Below, one piece after another: positions 53,731 through 64,000 of a stretch of 64,000 bases of DNA; within the stretch, counting starts at the first letter, position 1; the number at the start of each line of letters is the position of its first letter. The stretch comes from Serripes groenlandicus (taxonomy: Eukaryota > Mollusca > Bivalvia > Cardiida > Cardiidae): positions 32,095,677 through 32,159,676 of the forward strand of contig JASEVX010000007.1 in NCBI GenBank assembly GCA_031761405.1, written 5' to 3'. The notes beneath the pieces were generated by a model, which saw nothing but the letters and a program-made list of their open reading frames with translations, had not been told where the DNA came from and made no database searches. The position numbers and the translations under genes are program-made.

Positions 53731-55530
53731 TTAGTTGTATGGAACGCCTTTACTGTCTTAATATGTTGTATTGTATTATATGCAGTACATTTTCACGTAT
53801 ATGAGGTACATATTTCATTTGACGTGGTACATTATTCATGATATGCAGTGCCTTTTCTATTATGTGTGGTGATTATTGAATAATATGCAGTGCAAAATAG
53901 TGTTTAAACAGTAGAATAACCATTATACGTTGTACAAACAACGTCATGTGCAATACAAACTATATACTATGCAGTACAAATGACATTATATGTGGTGTAT
54001 TTGTTTGTGTATGCAGTAGTTTTACATGTATACGTTGTATGTTTGTCAATATATGCGATGTATGTTTTAATATATGAAGTGCCTGCACGTATCTTTATAC
54101 CTGGTGAATTATTATGTATGTGTTCATAAAAGATCATAGTACGCAATGCATTTGGCAATATGTTCGGTCCATTCTAATGTATACATGGTGTAAACAGCTT
54201 TATGTGCGGTACATTTTTCATTAGGATGATCATACTTTCCGGCATTCTCCGTAATTATTTATCCGGAAAATACCGATTCAGACAGATAGATATTAACATT
54301 TACACCGTTTACTCAATTTAAAAAAAAATCGTTTGAATAATTTATAAATATATGTGTACACATGTTCTGAATACACGAGGGGCTGAAATGTCGTCGTCTG
54401 CACTGAAATCCGCTCTAGACGAGATTAGTCTGCTCATTCGGCATGATTTGCAGTCTGATCAAAATCTAAAATCTAAAGTCTGAATATTACTAGTCCAATA
54501 ATATATGACCTCTCACAAGCTCGAAAGCTTATGTTATATGAGTAGATTATTACATGTACTTACATATGCTTATTAGAAGCTTCAGTCAACTTGTGACGAT
54601 TATGATAAGCAGAGCAAATATGCAGGCTGATTTGAACCTACACTGTTCAGACAAAAACAAAGTTATGCCTTTTCCCAAAGACAAAATCAAATATAATATA
54701 TCATGTAAATCACTTTTTAAGTTATGTCTCTTATTTCCGGAAGCTGCTGAGGAATTTAAAGTTGTTTGTATGAGGAAACATTACCATAAAGTGGTAACCT
54801 AAACACATTTTTAAATCTTTTCCGTAATACAACAAGTATGCATCAGACGACTTTAAGGCAAAACTATAGACAATCTTAATAAATGAAAGTGTAATTATTG
54901 AAGAGGGGTTGGTTGAACGCATTGTGACAAATGGAGAAATTTCTCAAGATGAGCAATTTATCCTTTGACCATAATGATTTCAAGAGTTGTCTGCTTCATG
55001 AATTAGAGATCGTCTGCATAAACGACATTCTGCATCTCGTCTATTTAGAAAATGTGTACACTTTTCATAAAGATTGTTCCACAATGCCTTTTTAAAATGG
55101 ATTAGGCGGTGTTAATGTTCAAACCTATCTGTCATGCTCGGTAATTTCCGGAAATAATTCCGGAAATAATTCCGGAGAATGCCGGAGAATGCCGGAAAGT
55201 ATGATCATCCCCAATGTTAAAGCACCGCGTATAATGTTTAAACCACCGCATATAATCAAAGTTCCACCACACGTATTGAAGAATAGACTGCATATACTGT
55301 TGTTTGTATTGCATATGACGTTGTTTGCACACTATATAATGGTTATTCTACTGTATCATCATACTTATGCACTTCATATTATTAAATAACCACTATATAT
55401 TATACAAAATGCACTGCATATCATGCAAAATGTACCACGTCAAATGAAATATGTACCTCGTATACATGAAAATGTACTGCGTATAATACAATACAACATA
55501 GTAAGACAGTAAAGGCGTTCCATATAGTTG
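53731..55530. mobile_element. Large fold-back (inverted repeat) element
   Basis: Left arm 53731-54267, right arm 55141-55530, loop about 870 bp. Arms share in inverted order GGAACGCCTTTACTGTCTTA, TACATATTTCATTTGACGTG, CAGTAGAATAACCATTATA and GATCATACTTTCCGGCATTC. The arms are themselves degenerate repeats of a TATGCAGTACA-like motif. Absent between 27425 and 27450 in copy A, so inserted in copy B. The loop has no recognisable transposase. Confidence 0.85.
54815..55020. mobile_element. M1 MITE inside the fold-back loop
   Basis: GCATCAGACGACTTTAAGGC, core TTTCTCAAGATGAGCAATTT and GAGTTGTCTGCTTCATG. Ends are degraded. Confidence 0.6.
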
Positions 55531-55544
55531 TGAATTTCGGTCAA

Positions 55545-56155
55545 ACGGACCGTCAAGACTTTGAGACAGATAACGGTAAAAACGGACCTTTATCACTTTT
55601 GGTCAGACAATTGAAATGATGGATCTTTACGGATTAAAAGTTAGACAACGGAAGTGAATTACTTTCAGGACTGGTTGTCAAACAATAGAAAACCCGACCT
55701 TCGGGACTTTAGGTAAGACAAACAAACATTCCGGAATTTGGATCAGCCAACGGAAAAACGAACCTTAAGAACCGGTAAACGAACCAGGCTTTGGGTCAGC
55801 CAACTAAAAAACTGACCTTTAGGGCTTTGGATCAGCCAACGGAAAACTGACCTTTGGAATTTTGTGTTAGCCAACGGAAAAGCTGACCGTCAGGAGTTTT
55901 GGCAAGCCATCGAATAAACGAAACTTTGAGTCTTTGGATCAGACACTTGGAAGGACTTTGTGTCAGCCAAGGGGAAAAAAAGGCCTTCGTGACTTTGGAT
56001 CAAACAACGGAATAAATGACCTGCGTGAATTTGGTTCATTCAATAGAATGTTACCTAACGGAAAAACTGACCTTCAGGTCTTTTTGTCAGCCAACAGAAT
56101 ACGAACCGTCAGGACTTTGGATCACTCAACGGTAAACGAACCGTCAGGACTTTGA
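55545..56155. repeat. 36-bp minisatellite, about 17 diverged units
   Basis: TTTGGATCAGCCAACGGAAA-type units, paralogous to the diverged half of 27450-29430. Confidence 0.85.
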
Positions 56156-56283
56156 ATTGAATATAATTGAAATAATCATGGTTCAATATGCTCATTTCTC
56201 CTTTTACCATACTTTTGTTGTGTTGTTGGTTTAAAACGCCTGCCATAGACGTGTCAAAAGGAATCGGCATGTGTGAACGGATA

Positions 56284-56360
56284 AAGATTGATCGAAATCA
56301 GGGTAAATAACAATAGAACGCCCAGTCAAATGCACATGAGCTATCAGCATTATACCATAT
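56284..56360. repeat. Single-copy counterpart of the 73/63-bp array
   Basis: AAAGATTGATCGAAATCAGG, then AATAGAACGCCCAGTCAAAT and ACCATATTCATGCAAACATT. One unit only; it flanks the same M1 MITE end as in copy A. Confidence 0.88.
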
Positions 56361-56786
56361 TCATGCAAACATTTGTCGTTATTGATTCATGATTGAATTA
56401 TTTATTATTGATTGTCGTTAGTGGTTCATGTTATATGTATTTAATATGATAATAATGAGAATTTCAAAAGGAAGAAATAATAGTCTCTATAGTCTGAACT
56501 GGAGCTAAACTGTTCGCGAATGTTATACCTACTAGAGTATACAAGGTATTTCTGACACACGAGATAGACGTGGATCAGATAGTAGTAGTAAGATAAGAGT
56601 TAAAACGCTTCGGTATAACCGGGTCGGGTTCGCACTTGTAAACGATTTCCAGATCATTAATAGAATCCCTCTAAATACGAGGAAAGGATTGGCCGGAATG
56701 GTATTAATTACTAAATAATTCATATCAAATGTTCCGTGAAAATCTATTTTTCAATTGTATTGTTTGTTACGGAGACAACAAAATGC

Positions 56787-57007
56787 TTTGACCCTTTCCC
56801 ACATGCAGACGCTTTTTGACGCAATAGCAGCAGACGACTTTTGAAAATATTGTGGACAAATGTGAATTTGCTCATTATGAGCAATGTTTCGTTTGGTCAC
56901 TATGTTTTCAACTATTTTAGCAATTAAGCTACTTTTTATTGAGGTTTTTGTCACTATGATTTCAAATCGTCTGCTGTAGATTTGTTGTATGTGGGAAAGG
57001 GGTGTTA
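56787..57007. mobile_element. M1 MITE
   Basis: GACCCTTTCCCACATGCAGA to GTTGTATGTGGGAAAGGGGT, subterminal CAGCAGACGAC, core TTGCTCATTATGAGCAATGT. Confidence 0.78.
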
Positions 57008-57164
57008 AACAAAACGCTTATTCAACCGCGCTATTCGAAAACAGACCGACATTTAGCGGGTCTAAAGGGATGGCTATTTAATAGTGCAGAGCGGAATATG
57101 TGCATTAATAGGTTACCGGATCAGGGGCGTATAGCAAGTCTGGCAACCGACGTACCATATACAA

Positions 57165-57525
57165 CTAGTTCGTCTGGCATGAACCAACAATGTCAACTAG
57201 ATTAGTCGCCGTCCATTATTGCGCGGGTGCATCAGCACCAGTGCATAGATTGGTTGTGAAAACACTATCACTGGTGCAATGGGCTTGCGCATGCGTCGTG
57301 TTAATCGTCTTGATCCTGCATGTGCCGTATTTTACCGCCAGCTCTCGGATATTTCCGTAGCAGTTCGTCACTAGACCGGTTCTCGCTCTCGAGTTTGCAA
57401 TAGAATATTAAGATTAGTGAACCAGTCTATTTATTTGCGAGTAGTTTTTTTATTATTAAAAGGTAAATTAAAACCATAGTTTTTTAATAACACTGACCGC
57501 TGCCACCATTTGTAACGTGTACCGG
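57165..57525. other. Intergenic, nothing recognised
   Basis: Start of sequence not shared with copy A. A GCACCAGTG / CACTGGTGC inverted word pair is at 57235-57275. No gene or element is supported. Confidence 0.5.
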
Positions 57526-57526
57526 C

Positions 57527-57640
57527 GTTAAGCCATCGCGGGTCACCCATCCAGGCACTAACCGCGATGAACGTTGCTTAACTTTACACAAAGGTCAACC
57601 ACTCTACCAATGTCGCTATAAACGCCGGCACCCACAGCAA
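57527..57640 (-). mobile_element. 5S-rRNA-derived element or 5S pseudogene
   Basis: The minus strand contains AAGTTAAGCAACGTTCATCG then CGGTTAGTGCCTGGATGGGT then GACC, which is the internal Pol III promoter half of 5S rRNA (A box to C box). The 5' third and the 3' stem of a real 5S gene are missing, and GCCGGCGTT / AACGCCGG words flank it in inverted order. Best read as a 5S-headed SINE fragment or pseudogene. Confidence 0.75.
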
Positions 57641-58392
57641 GGCTGTAGAAGTAATAGTTTGCCACAATGTTTTCAAAATTTCTTTGCTACAGATGCATCA
57701 AATTGCGTTAACACGTGGGAAAGGGTTAATTTATCAACCTCAAACTAACCTTGCCCATGTCGCTCAGATAGTATGAACACGCAGACGGATCATAATAAAC
57801 ACGGTTTGATGTCCCCAATCACTATTCATAATTGTTCGAAAGAAAAATGACCTGTCCGTCCTGTATTGTACATAATAAAACACATGCGTCAACGTCATGT
57901 GATTAAAGGTGGTTTCGCACATTACATCTTCGAACAGTAAAATGGGTGAGACGTCGAATATGCACCGTCTTACCATAGCCTCCCCCACTGTCTGTGTCTT
58001 CATTTAGATTAGCATTCTGGGGAAATAAAATCAATTTAGAAGTACGGGCCAGGTGAAGTACCTTTCTGATGTGCAGCAACTGATATTCAATGAGAATCCG
58101 TTTCACCTTACGCTTGTTTTGTAAGGGCTTAACGCCGTTTTTCACCAGTATTACAGTAATATCACGGCGACAGTTCACTTATTCGTGATCCTTGGGTAAA
58201 TAAACCAGTACTAGGCTAGCAAATGTGCCTTTCTCCTTAAGCGTTTTATTTAATGTTGCATTGCTCATAACTTATTCCAGTAATGTTATCGATATTGACA
58301 ATTATCCTGATCTGTATGTGAAAATGTAACAATAATTCATTTTGACCTACATGTATCTCAAGTAAAAAAAACAACAGCGACAAACGAAATGC

Positions 58393-58612
58393 GTTTTAAC
58401 CATTTTTCCCTAACTGACACTTTTGCAGGAAACGAAACCATTGTGGCAAATAATATGAGCAATTTCTACTTTGGCCTATTTTCAACTCTATCAAATGATC
58501 ATATTTTTATAAGTAAAATTATTTAAATATTTTTAAGTAATTATCCAAATGTTTGCCTGAATGTTTACATATGCGACTGTTGCAGATGTGTCGTGTGTGG
58601 GAAAGGGTTAAG
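58393..58612. mobile_element. M1 MITE
   Basis: TTTTAACCATTTTTCCCTAA to GTGTGGGAAAGGGTTAA, internal ACCATTGTGGCAAATAATAT, and GCGACTGTTGCAGATGTGTC near the right end. Confidence 0.7.
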
Positions 58613-58744
58613 TTTGGTGAAAATACACAGAACGTCATCAGTTGATGTATAGCTGTAGAAAGGTCACGTTAAGGTCAACACTGTTTAGGCATTCTCATTG
58701 GCTTTGCGCAGCCTTTCGGTCATGGTGAATTTCTTTAACTCTTT

Positions 58745-58850
58745 CAGCGCCAAAGGCAATATTCAGGTTTTTGCAATCAATACTGATTCAGGCGAGTCAG
58801 CTCGTAACGAGCTGTCTCACCTGAAATCAGCATTGTTTGCCTTTTAGTTA
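58745..58850. repeat. Imperfect 100-bp hairpin
   Basis: CAAAGGCAATATTCAG pairs with sequence near TTTGCCTTT at the other end. The centre is TTCAGGCGAGTCAGCTCGTA meeting ACGAGCTGTCTCACCTGAA. Probably a short MITE; only one copy seen. Confidence 0.7.
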
Positions 58851-58933
58851 TCAAAATTGTCCAAAATTGTATTGATATGAGAAATGGAGACGCCCGATTT
58901 TCAACATGGAAGAGTCTACTTTAAACAATTCGG

Positions 58934-59152
58934 CGCTGAAAGAGTTACCTCTTTCCCACATAGAGTGGCTACTGAGGCTTCTTCAGCAGACGGCTTTTGA
59001 AAGAATGATTGTGGAAAAAAGAAGAAATTGTCTCATTTACCACAGTGTGTTTAACTCTATTTATCAATTATACTTTCAAAGAATTGTCAGTGGTATTACC
59101 AATATGTTTTCAAAGTCGTATGCTGCAGATTTGTTGTTTGTGGGAAACATTT
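58934..59152. mobile_element. M1 MITE
   Basis: ACCTCTTTCCCACATAGAGT to TTGTTGTTTGTGGGAAACAT, with CAGCAGACGGC and GTCGTATGCTGCAG subterminal. The open frames here (58906-59275) are by-products of the element. Confidence 0.7.
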
Positions 59153-59604
59153 ATCTGTGCCTTATGCAAACTCAGCCTTGTACATTACATGCCCTATTTC
59201 ATCTGTTTGATTATTCAGTACCTGAATGTTTCAATCATTTGTTATAGATCTATATCAATAATATATATAACGTAATAAACGAATGTGAGTATTGCAAAAT
59301 TTACACTAATGATTAAACACATAACATGACAAATATGCGAGGTTTATAATGAAGATACTTTAGAAACATGAGGTGCCGATTCCCATAACGCAATCCAGTT
59401 CATTATTGATATTTACAATTGCTGTATGGCATCCAGTATAAGTCAATTGTTGGCAGTCACGTCCTTTTATTTATCTATGAGTCATTTTGTCAGGATTCCA
59501 ACGAAGTGACATTCCAACCAAAGGAGACTCGGCTCAATATCCCATTTCACTTGCTCTGACGCATATTGCTGAACGATTAAGAAAGTTGACTAAGTTATCA
59601 ACAA

Positions 59605-59863
59605 TTTACAGTTATGTCACGGCCATAAGTTCACCTATCCTTGTGTTTCCTTGCTTTCTCACACTAGTACTGCATGTACAAATCTTTCCAAGCGATTTGC
59701 AGCTTTTTCACATAGACTGTTAACCCATTGGTGGAAGACGAATTACGCTTATCACTTTGACTTTATCAAACGCCGTAAAGAATTATTGCCGAGTTGAGGT
59801 TCGAACCTACTACATGTGAAATGACAGCCCGCATCAGTACTGACTGAGCTACTGGGCCTCCGC
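59605..59863 (-). mobile_element. SINE-A, diverged, reverse
   Basis: Complement of B box GAGGTTCGAACCTACTACAT and of A box TACTGACTGAGCTACTGGGC. Body words CACACTAGTACTGCATGTAC and GGTGGAAGACGAATTACGC. Confidence 0.72.
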
Positions 59864-60089
59864 AGATAACATACTAGATTATCAAAGAAACGTAAACGGC
59901 TCAAGCAGAAAGGGAAGATTCAATAGTGTCCACGGATGCCTGATTCCTGTTGAAAATCAATAATCACTGTAATGTTACCCAGACATCTGATATATTGACT
60001 GTTCAATAATTTAAGGTTAACCACACGCCACCCATTAGTTCCGCCTAAATTAGCAACGGTTACTAGCCCGACATTATTTGTAAACTACA

Positions 60090-60308
60090 ATGGCGGACAT
60101 CGTAACGTTTCAAGATGTCGCAGACAATTCTTCCTCCGCTTATTTACATTACTTGCAAATACTTCGACAAAATGCTATATCAAGTATACGAGTAAATCGG
60201 TTTTTTACGCCTGGAACCGGAATTTATCACATAAATACCAAGATTTCCCGGAGCCAGCTTTGGAACGAAGAGCCTCATAGGGTCCATTTAGATAAATCTA
60301 TGAAATAG
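60090..60308 (+). pseudogene. Unrecognised coding-like sequence, possibly a decayed gene or first exon
   Basis: It opens with ACAATGGCGGAC, a strong start context, and reads MADIVTFQDVADNSSSAYLH through GIYHINTKISRSQLWNEEPH. The composition looks like a real cytosolic protein, unlike the repeat-derived frames. It stops at TAG after 72 codons. Beyond the stop the same frame continues YAPFMYNEFNQGKTLWM before further stops, so this may be a pseudogene or retrocopy. No family is recognised, and no splice donor was chosen with confidence. Confidence 0.4.
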
Positions 60309-60727
60309 TACGCGCCCTTCATGTATAATGAGTTCAACCAAGGCAAGACATTATGGATGTAGCAACGAGATGGATTCTAGCTCTCGATGAGTTCAAAGAT
60401 GAACCATCGGATTCATATCATTCTTAACAAGCAACTTTCAATTCCAGAAAACCTCCCAGGGTTCAGGGAAAACTGAACTGGTCTTCATTTAGCGTTAAGG
60501 AATAATTTTACCCAGTGACTAACGATTCAGTAACTAGAAATAAACATTATATTGGCATCCAATGGTTCAGAATCCAAAAAATGTGTGTTCGTTTTGTTAC
60601 GCATAGAGTACTCATATAATTATATGTACACATATCTTAAATGAATTCGTGTACTGGAAAAATGCTGGAATATACACTCCTTGGAATTCATCTTGATTTA
60701 CTGATAAGTCTATCCATTAACCTTAAA

Positions 60728-61100
60728 TACCCCTTTCCCACATACATACACTTTCTGACGCATTTGTAGCATACAACTTTTGTAATTGTTGTGCAAAATG
60801 AGAAACTGCTCATAATGAGCAATTTCTCATTTTACCACAATGATTTCAACTCAATTTTACTCATAAGTTTATCCAGTCTTTGAAACATTGACCTTAATTA
60901 CCCCGTTTTCAACATAAAGACACTGTCTGACGCCTTTGAAGTAGACCGCTTTTGAAGTCGTTGAGGCAAAATGTGAAACTGCTCATGATGAGCAATTTAT
61001 CATTTTGCCACAATGCTTTCAACTAAATTTAGCAAACGCATCTTTTCATTTTCAATAGTTTTGTCAAGATAATTTCAAAGTATTTTGCTGCTTATGGAGG
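60728..61100. mobile_element. Two M1 MITEs in tandem
   Basis: First: CCCCTTTCCCACATACATAC, core CTGCTCATAATGAGCAATTT. Second: CCCCGTTTTCAACATAAAGA, core CTGCTCATGATGAGCAATTT, then GTATTTTGCTGCTTATG. Right ends are degraded. Confidence 0.7.
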
Positions 61101-61109
61101 AAGATGTAA

Positions 61110-63010
61110 TGTGCGTGAAGTTAGCCGGAGTAGCCACAATTTCGGCTACTCCGGCTATATTTATCAGCCGGAAAAGTAATCGTTTCGGCAATTCTGGCTT
61201 GCCTGAACTGTCTTTACGAACAAGCTTGAACCAAATGAATTATGTGCGAACGCATTGTCTTGAAATTTAATTCTTGGCTTGATTTGTCACCTAGTCCGAC
61301 TCGAAGCCAGATCGGGACATCGGTGGAAGCAGGCTAAACTCTCGAACTCGATCAGGTGCAAAATCGAGAAAATCACAAACATGTCAGGATGTCGTCTAAA
61401 CTGTTAACTCAAACATGTCGGGTGCAAATCCTGGAAAATATAACGAGTATCAATCCGCCGAAATAGCCGGAGTTCCGACAAATCCGTCTGTATTAATTCT
61501 GGCGAGTCTGAACTGTCTATATGGACAAGCTTGAACCATCTGAAGTATCTGGATATTATCTAGAATTTTTTCATATTGTCTTGATCTTGTACTTAGTGCG
61601 ACTCAGAGCTAAAGTCTTCGGCTGGGTTTTGCAGTTAACATCTCTAATTAGAACAGGACGGGTGCAAAGTCGTTTCTTAGTCTGTTTGGGTCGCTTTAAC
61701 CAGGCATGCATCAATGGGCCGCTTAATCCATCTATCTCGAAAAAGGACACGCAAAATCGATATCGGGAGCCACTCTGTCATAAATACGGCTGGAAGGATG
61801 CCGGTTAAACTCTCTAATTCGAACAGAACAGGTGCAAATCGCGACTTTGTCGGGCAATTTCCAATTCCGGCTGGGCATGGAAGCCGGCTGATGCAACTTG
61901 GCGAAACAGGACCTCATGCAACAGGAAGTCAGTTTGAAGCACTTTCACCTGATGGCACGCATCAATCAATCGCCCAATCCATCTGTCTCGAACAATAGGC
62001 ACGCACAAACGAGAGTGGGTGCCACTCTGTCCGCCCAACTCCGGCTGGGTTTGCAGCCGGCTGACATAAATCCGGGTGGAAACCGGCTAGCATGTCTCGG
62101 AACCAGAGTGTGTGTCTCTTTCACCTGACACATATCAGAATGCCAGTTAGACTCTCTAATTCGAGCAATATACAGCCGGAGTTGGGCTGAACAATGTAGC
62201 CAGCTGCGATGGATCCGGGTGGAATCCGGCTAGTGCGGCTCGGAGCCAGAGTGTGGCACTTTCACCTTACACATGTCAGGATGCCAGTTAAACTCTCTAA
62301 TTCGAGCAATATACAGCCATAGTTGGGCTGAAGACGTGCCCAAAATGCCAACATCATCTTAACATTGCAGCCAGCTACCATAAATCCGGGTGGAATCCGG
62401 CTAGTGCGACTCGGAGCCAGAGTGTTGCACTTTCACCTGACACTTGACAGGATGCCAGTTAAACTCTCTAATTCGAAAAGGACGGGTGCAAAGTCGGGAC
62501 TTTGTCGGGAAATCCCAACTCCGGCTGGGCAGCGCAGCCGGCTGACGCAACTTAGCGAAACAGCACCTGATGCAAAACGAAATCAGTTTGAGAAGCTTTC
62601 ATCTGGCATGCATTAATCAAACACCCAATTCATCTGTCTCGAACAATAAGCACGCCAAAATTAGGGTGGGGGCCACTCTGTTGGCCCAACTCCGGTTGGT
62701 TTTACAGCGAGCTACCTTAATTCCGGATGGAATCCGGCTAGCGTGATTCGGAGCCAGAGTGTGTCACTTTAACCTGACACAGAATGCCAGTTAAACTCTC
62801 CAATTCGAGCAAAATACAGCCAGAGTTCGGCCAAAACTCCAAAATGCCAACTTCATCTGAACATTGCAGCCAGCTCCGGGGGATATCCGGCTAGTGCGTC
62901 TCGGATCCAGAGTGTGGCACTTTCACCTGACACATGTCAGGATGCCAGTTAAACTCTCTAATACGAACAGGATGGGTGCAAAGTTGGGACTTTGTCGGGA
63001 AATCCCAATC
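61110..63010. repeat. GC-richer degenerate repeat field (GCCGG-rich)
   Basis: A recurring block (CGGCTAGTGCGaCTCGGAGC, CAGAGTGTGGCACTTTCACC, TGCCAGTTAAACTCTCTAAT) occurs near 62083, 62225, 62395, 62720 and 62885, with irregular spacing of about 140-330 bp. The neighbouring sequence holds further shared words (AACTCCGGCTGGG, GGGACTTTGTCGGGAAAT). Not found in copies A or B. Short frames here are repeat artefacts. Confidence 0.75.
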
Positions 63011-63014
63011 CTAA

Positions 63015-63480
63015 AAATCGCGGGTCAAGTATTCAGCAATAATGGCGGCGCCCGTTACACACAGTGTAGCAAGTAAAACGCTATACATCCGCTGACATGC
63101 TGATCTACGCCCAAATAGTCCCTAAAGAAATTGATCATTATAACTTATTTCTCATTTTGTCAACCGTTTTCAAATGAAAGTTGGAAATGGGTAGCCTTGA
63201 CCCCATGGCATAAACTGCTGTATAAGGATAGCTGAGATGAAGAATTACACAAAGGTGATCCGATTGCAACGTGCACCGGTAGAAGAAACCACCCGGAGTT
63301 TTCCTGAAGCAGTGCGTTGTCAATTGGATCCCACTCGGTTTGTTACGGACCAGGAAAACACCGCGAACACAAACCCAAGAGTTTGAGGTTCTTCGACTTT
63401 CAAGTTCTGATTCCACTCCAGATAAGCCCTTTTGATATAAATATTCAGCTTGGTAAGAGTCGATGCGAAAACCATCTAAT
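63015..63480. repeat. Third copies of duplicated locus pieces, in altered order
   Basis: 63015-63130 (CAGCAATAATGGCGGCGCCC ... AAATAGTCCCTAAA) matches 38770-38880 and 2055-2170. 63266-63480 matches 37396-37580 with a 28-base insertion near 63365-63392. The order of the two pieces is swapped relative to copy B. Confidence 0.8.
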
Positions 63481-63794
63481 CGGACTCTCATAGAGCGTTA
63501 AATTATGTTTTAAATACATCTCCAAAAATGTAAATGGTCATGCAATGAACACAACATTAAGTTAATTTCAAATTCGTGTGTCAGGGCATTATATATCATT
63601 ATGTTTTTTAACCATAGATTTGTTGAATGATTGTTAATGGAATAAGACTGACGCATTATGTTTAACATCCAAATGAAATATCTTTCTATGGTATAATGTC
63701 TTCAAAAAATTAGCTTGTTATTCGTAATTTGGCAACGTTTCTTTTCTATGCTTTCGAAAGGAGATCAGAATATCTCAATTGACAGAAATTATGC
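63481..63794. other. Intergenic, nothing recognised
   Basis: AT-rich, no supported feature. Confidence 0.5.
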
Positions 63795-64000
63795 ATTTCT
63801 AATGTAGATTAAGCTCGTTCTTTTTATATGGGATGATATTTGCATTGCATGATTATCGCATGTTAGTAATATGACATATGTTCTACTATATACTATAATC
63901 AAATTGTGCCCTATATACGAGTATGTTTATGTTTTGTTCAGTTTTGTTAACGAAGGATTATGACACAGGACTCTGGAACGGTTGAACTAGTATGACATAA
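63795..64000. repeat. Terminal direct repeat, right copy
   Basis: Same 206 bases as 1-206, same strand, no mismatch found by eye. Confidence 0.95.

Larger units (their letters stand above)
37598..57160. repeat. Segmental duplication, copy B
   Basis: Colinear with 782-31940. It contains gene B with one CCP exon, single units where copy A has large arrays, and its own insertions: a fold-back element at 53731-55530, a palindromic element at 44148-44516, and expanded 58-bp and 52-bp arrays. Confidence 0.85.

Overview
This window looks like AT-rich, repeat-dense nuclear DNA from a marine invertebrate, most likely a bivalve mollusc. That is an inference from short exons with GT-AG introns, a secreted lectin-type gene, tRNA-derived SINEs, many MITEs and long minisatellites. 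There are no prokaryotic operons, CRISPR arrays or phage genes.

The main biological content is two paralogous multi-exon genes, both on the minus strand, reassembled here from splice sites and reading-frame phase. Gene A spans 1202-25810 and gene B spans 38083-52069. Both encode a predicted secreted protein in the order signal peptide, PAN/apple domain, short Ser/Thr/Pro linker, CCP (sushi)-like module, then C-type lectin domain (CTLD). Gene A has two CCP exons (388 aa predicted) and gene B has one (335 aa predicted). Every splice junction fits GT-AG, all phases agree, and every exon length difference between the copies is a multiple of three. These are probably recognition or adhesion lectins of the kind expanded in bivalve immunity; that role is inferred from the domains.

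The two genes lie in a segmental duplication: copy A about 782-31940 and copy B about 37598-57160. The copies let insertions be dated. Copy B keeps the empty site for an 82-bp perfect palindrome and a 1436-bp Harbinger-like element. It also keeps a single-copy version of loci that in copy A became large minisatellites: 52 bp x 42, 50 bp x 85 inside a SINE, and 63/73 bp x 24. Nearly all arrays begin at, or within, the edge of a transposable element.

Layout: 1-1190 is intergenic; 1202-25810 is gene A, with introns holding SINEs, MITEs and two large arrays; 25911-37390 is intergenic, with four arrays, a poly-G tract and non-LTR fragments; 38083-52069 is gene B; 52100-57160 is upstream of gene B, with a large fold-back element and a 36-bp array; 57200-63010 is unduplicated sequence with a 5S-rRNA-derived element, MITEs, a possible decayed coding sequence and a GC-richer degenerate repeat field; 63015-64000 carries further duplicated pieces. 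The last 206 bases are identical to the first 206, so the window is almost exactly one period of a 63,794-bp tandem unit or of a circular or redundant contig.
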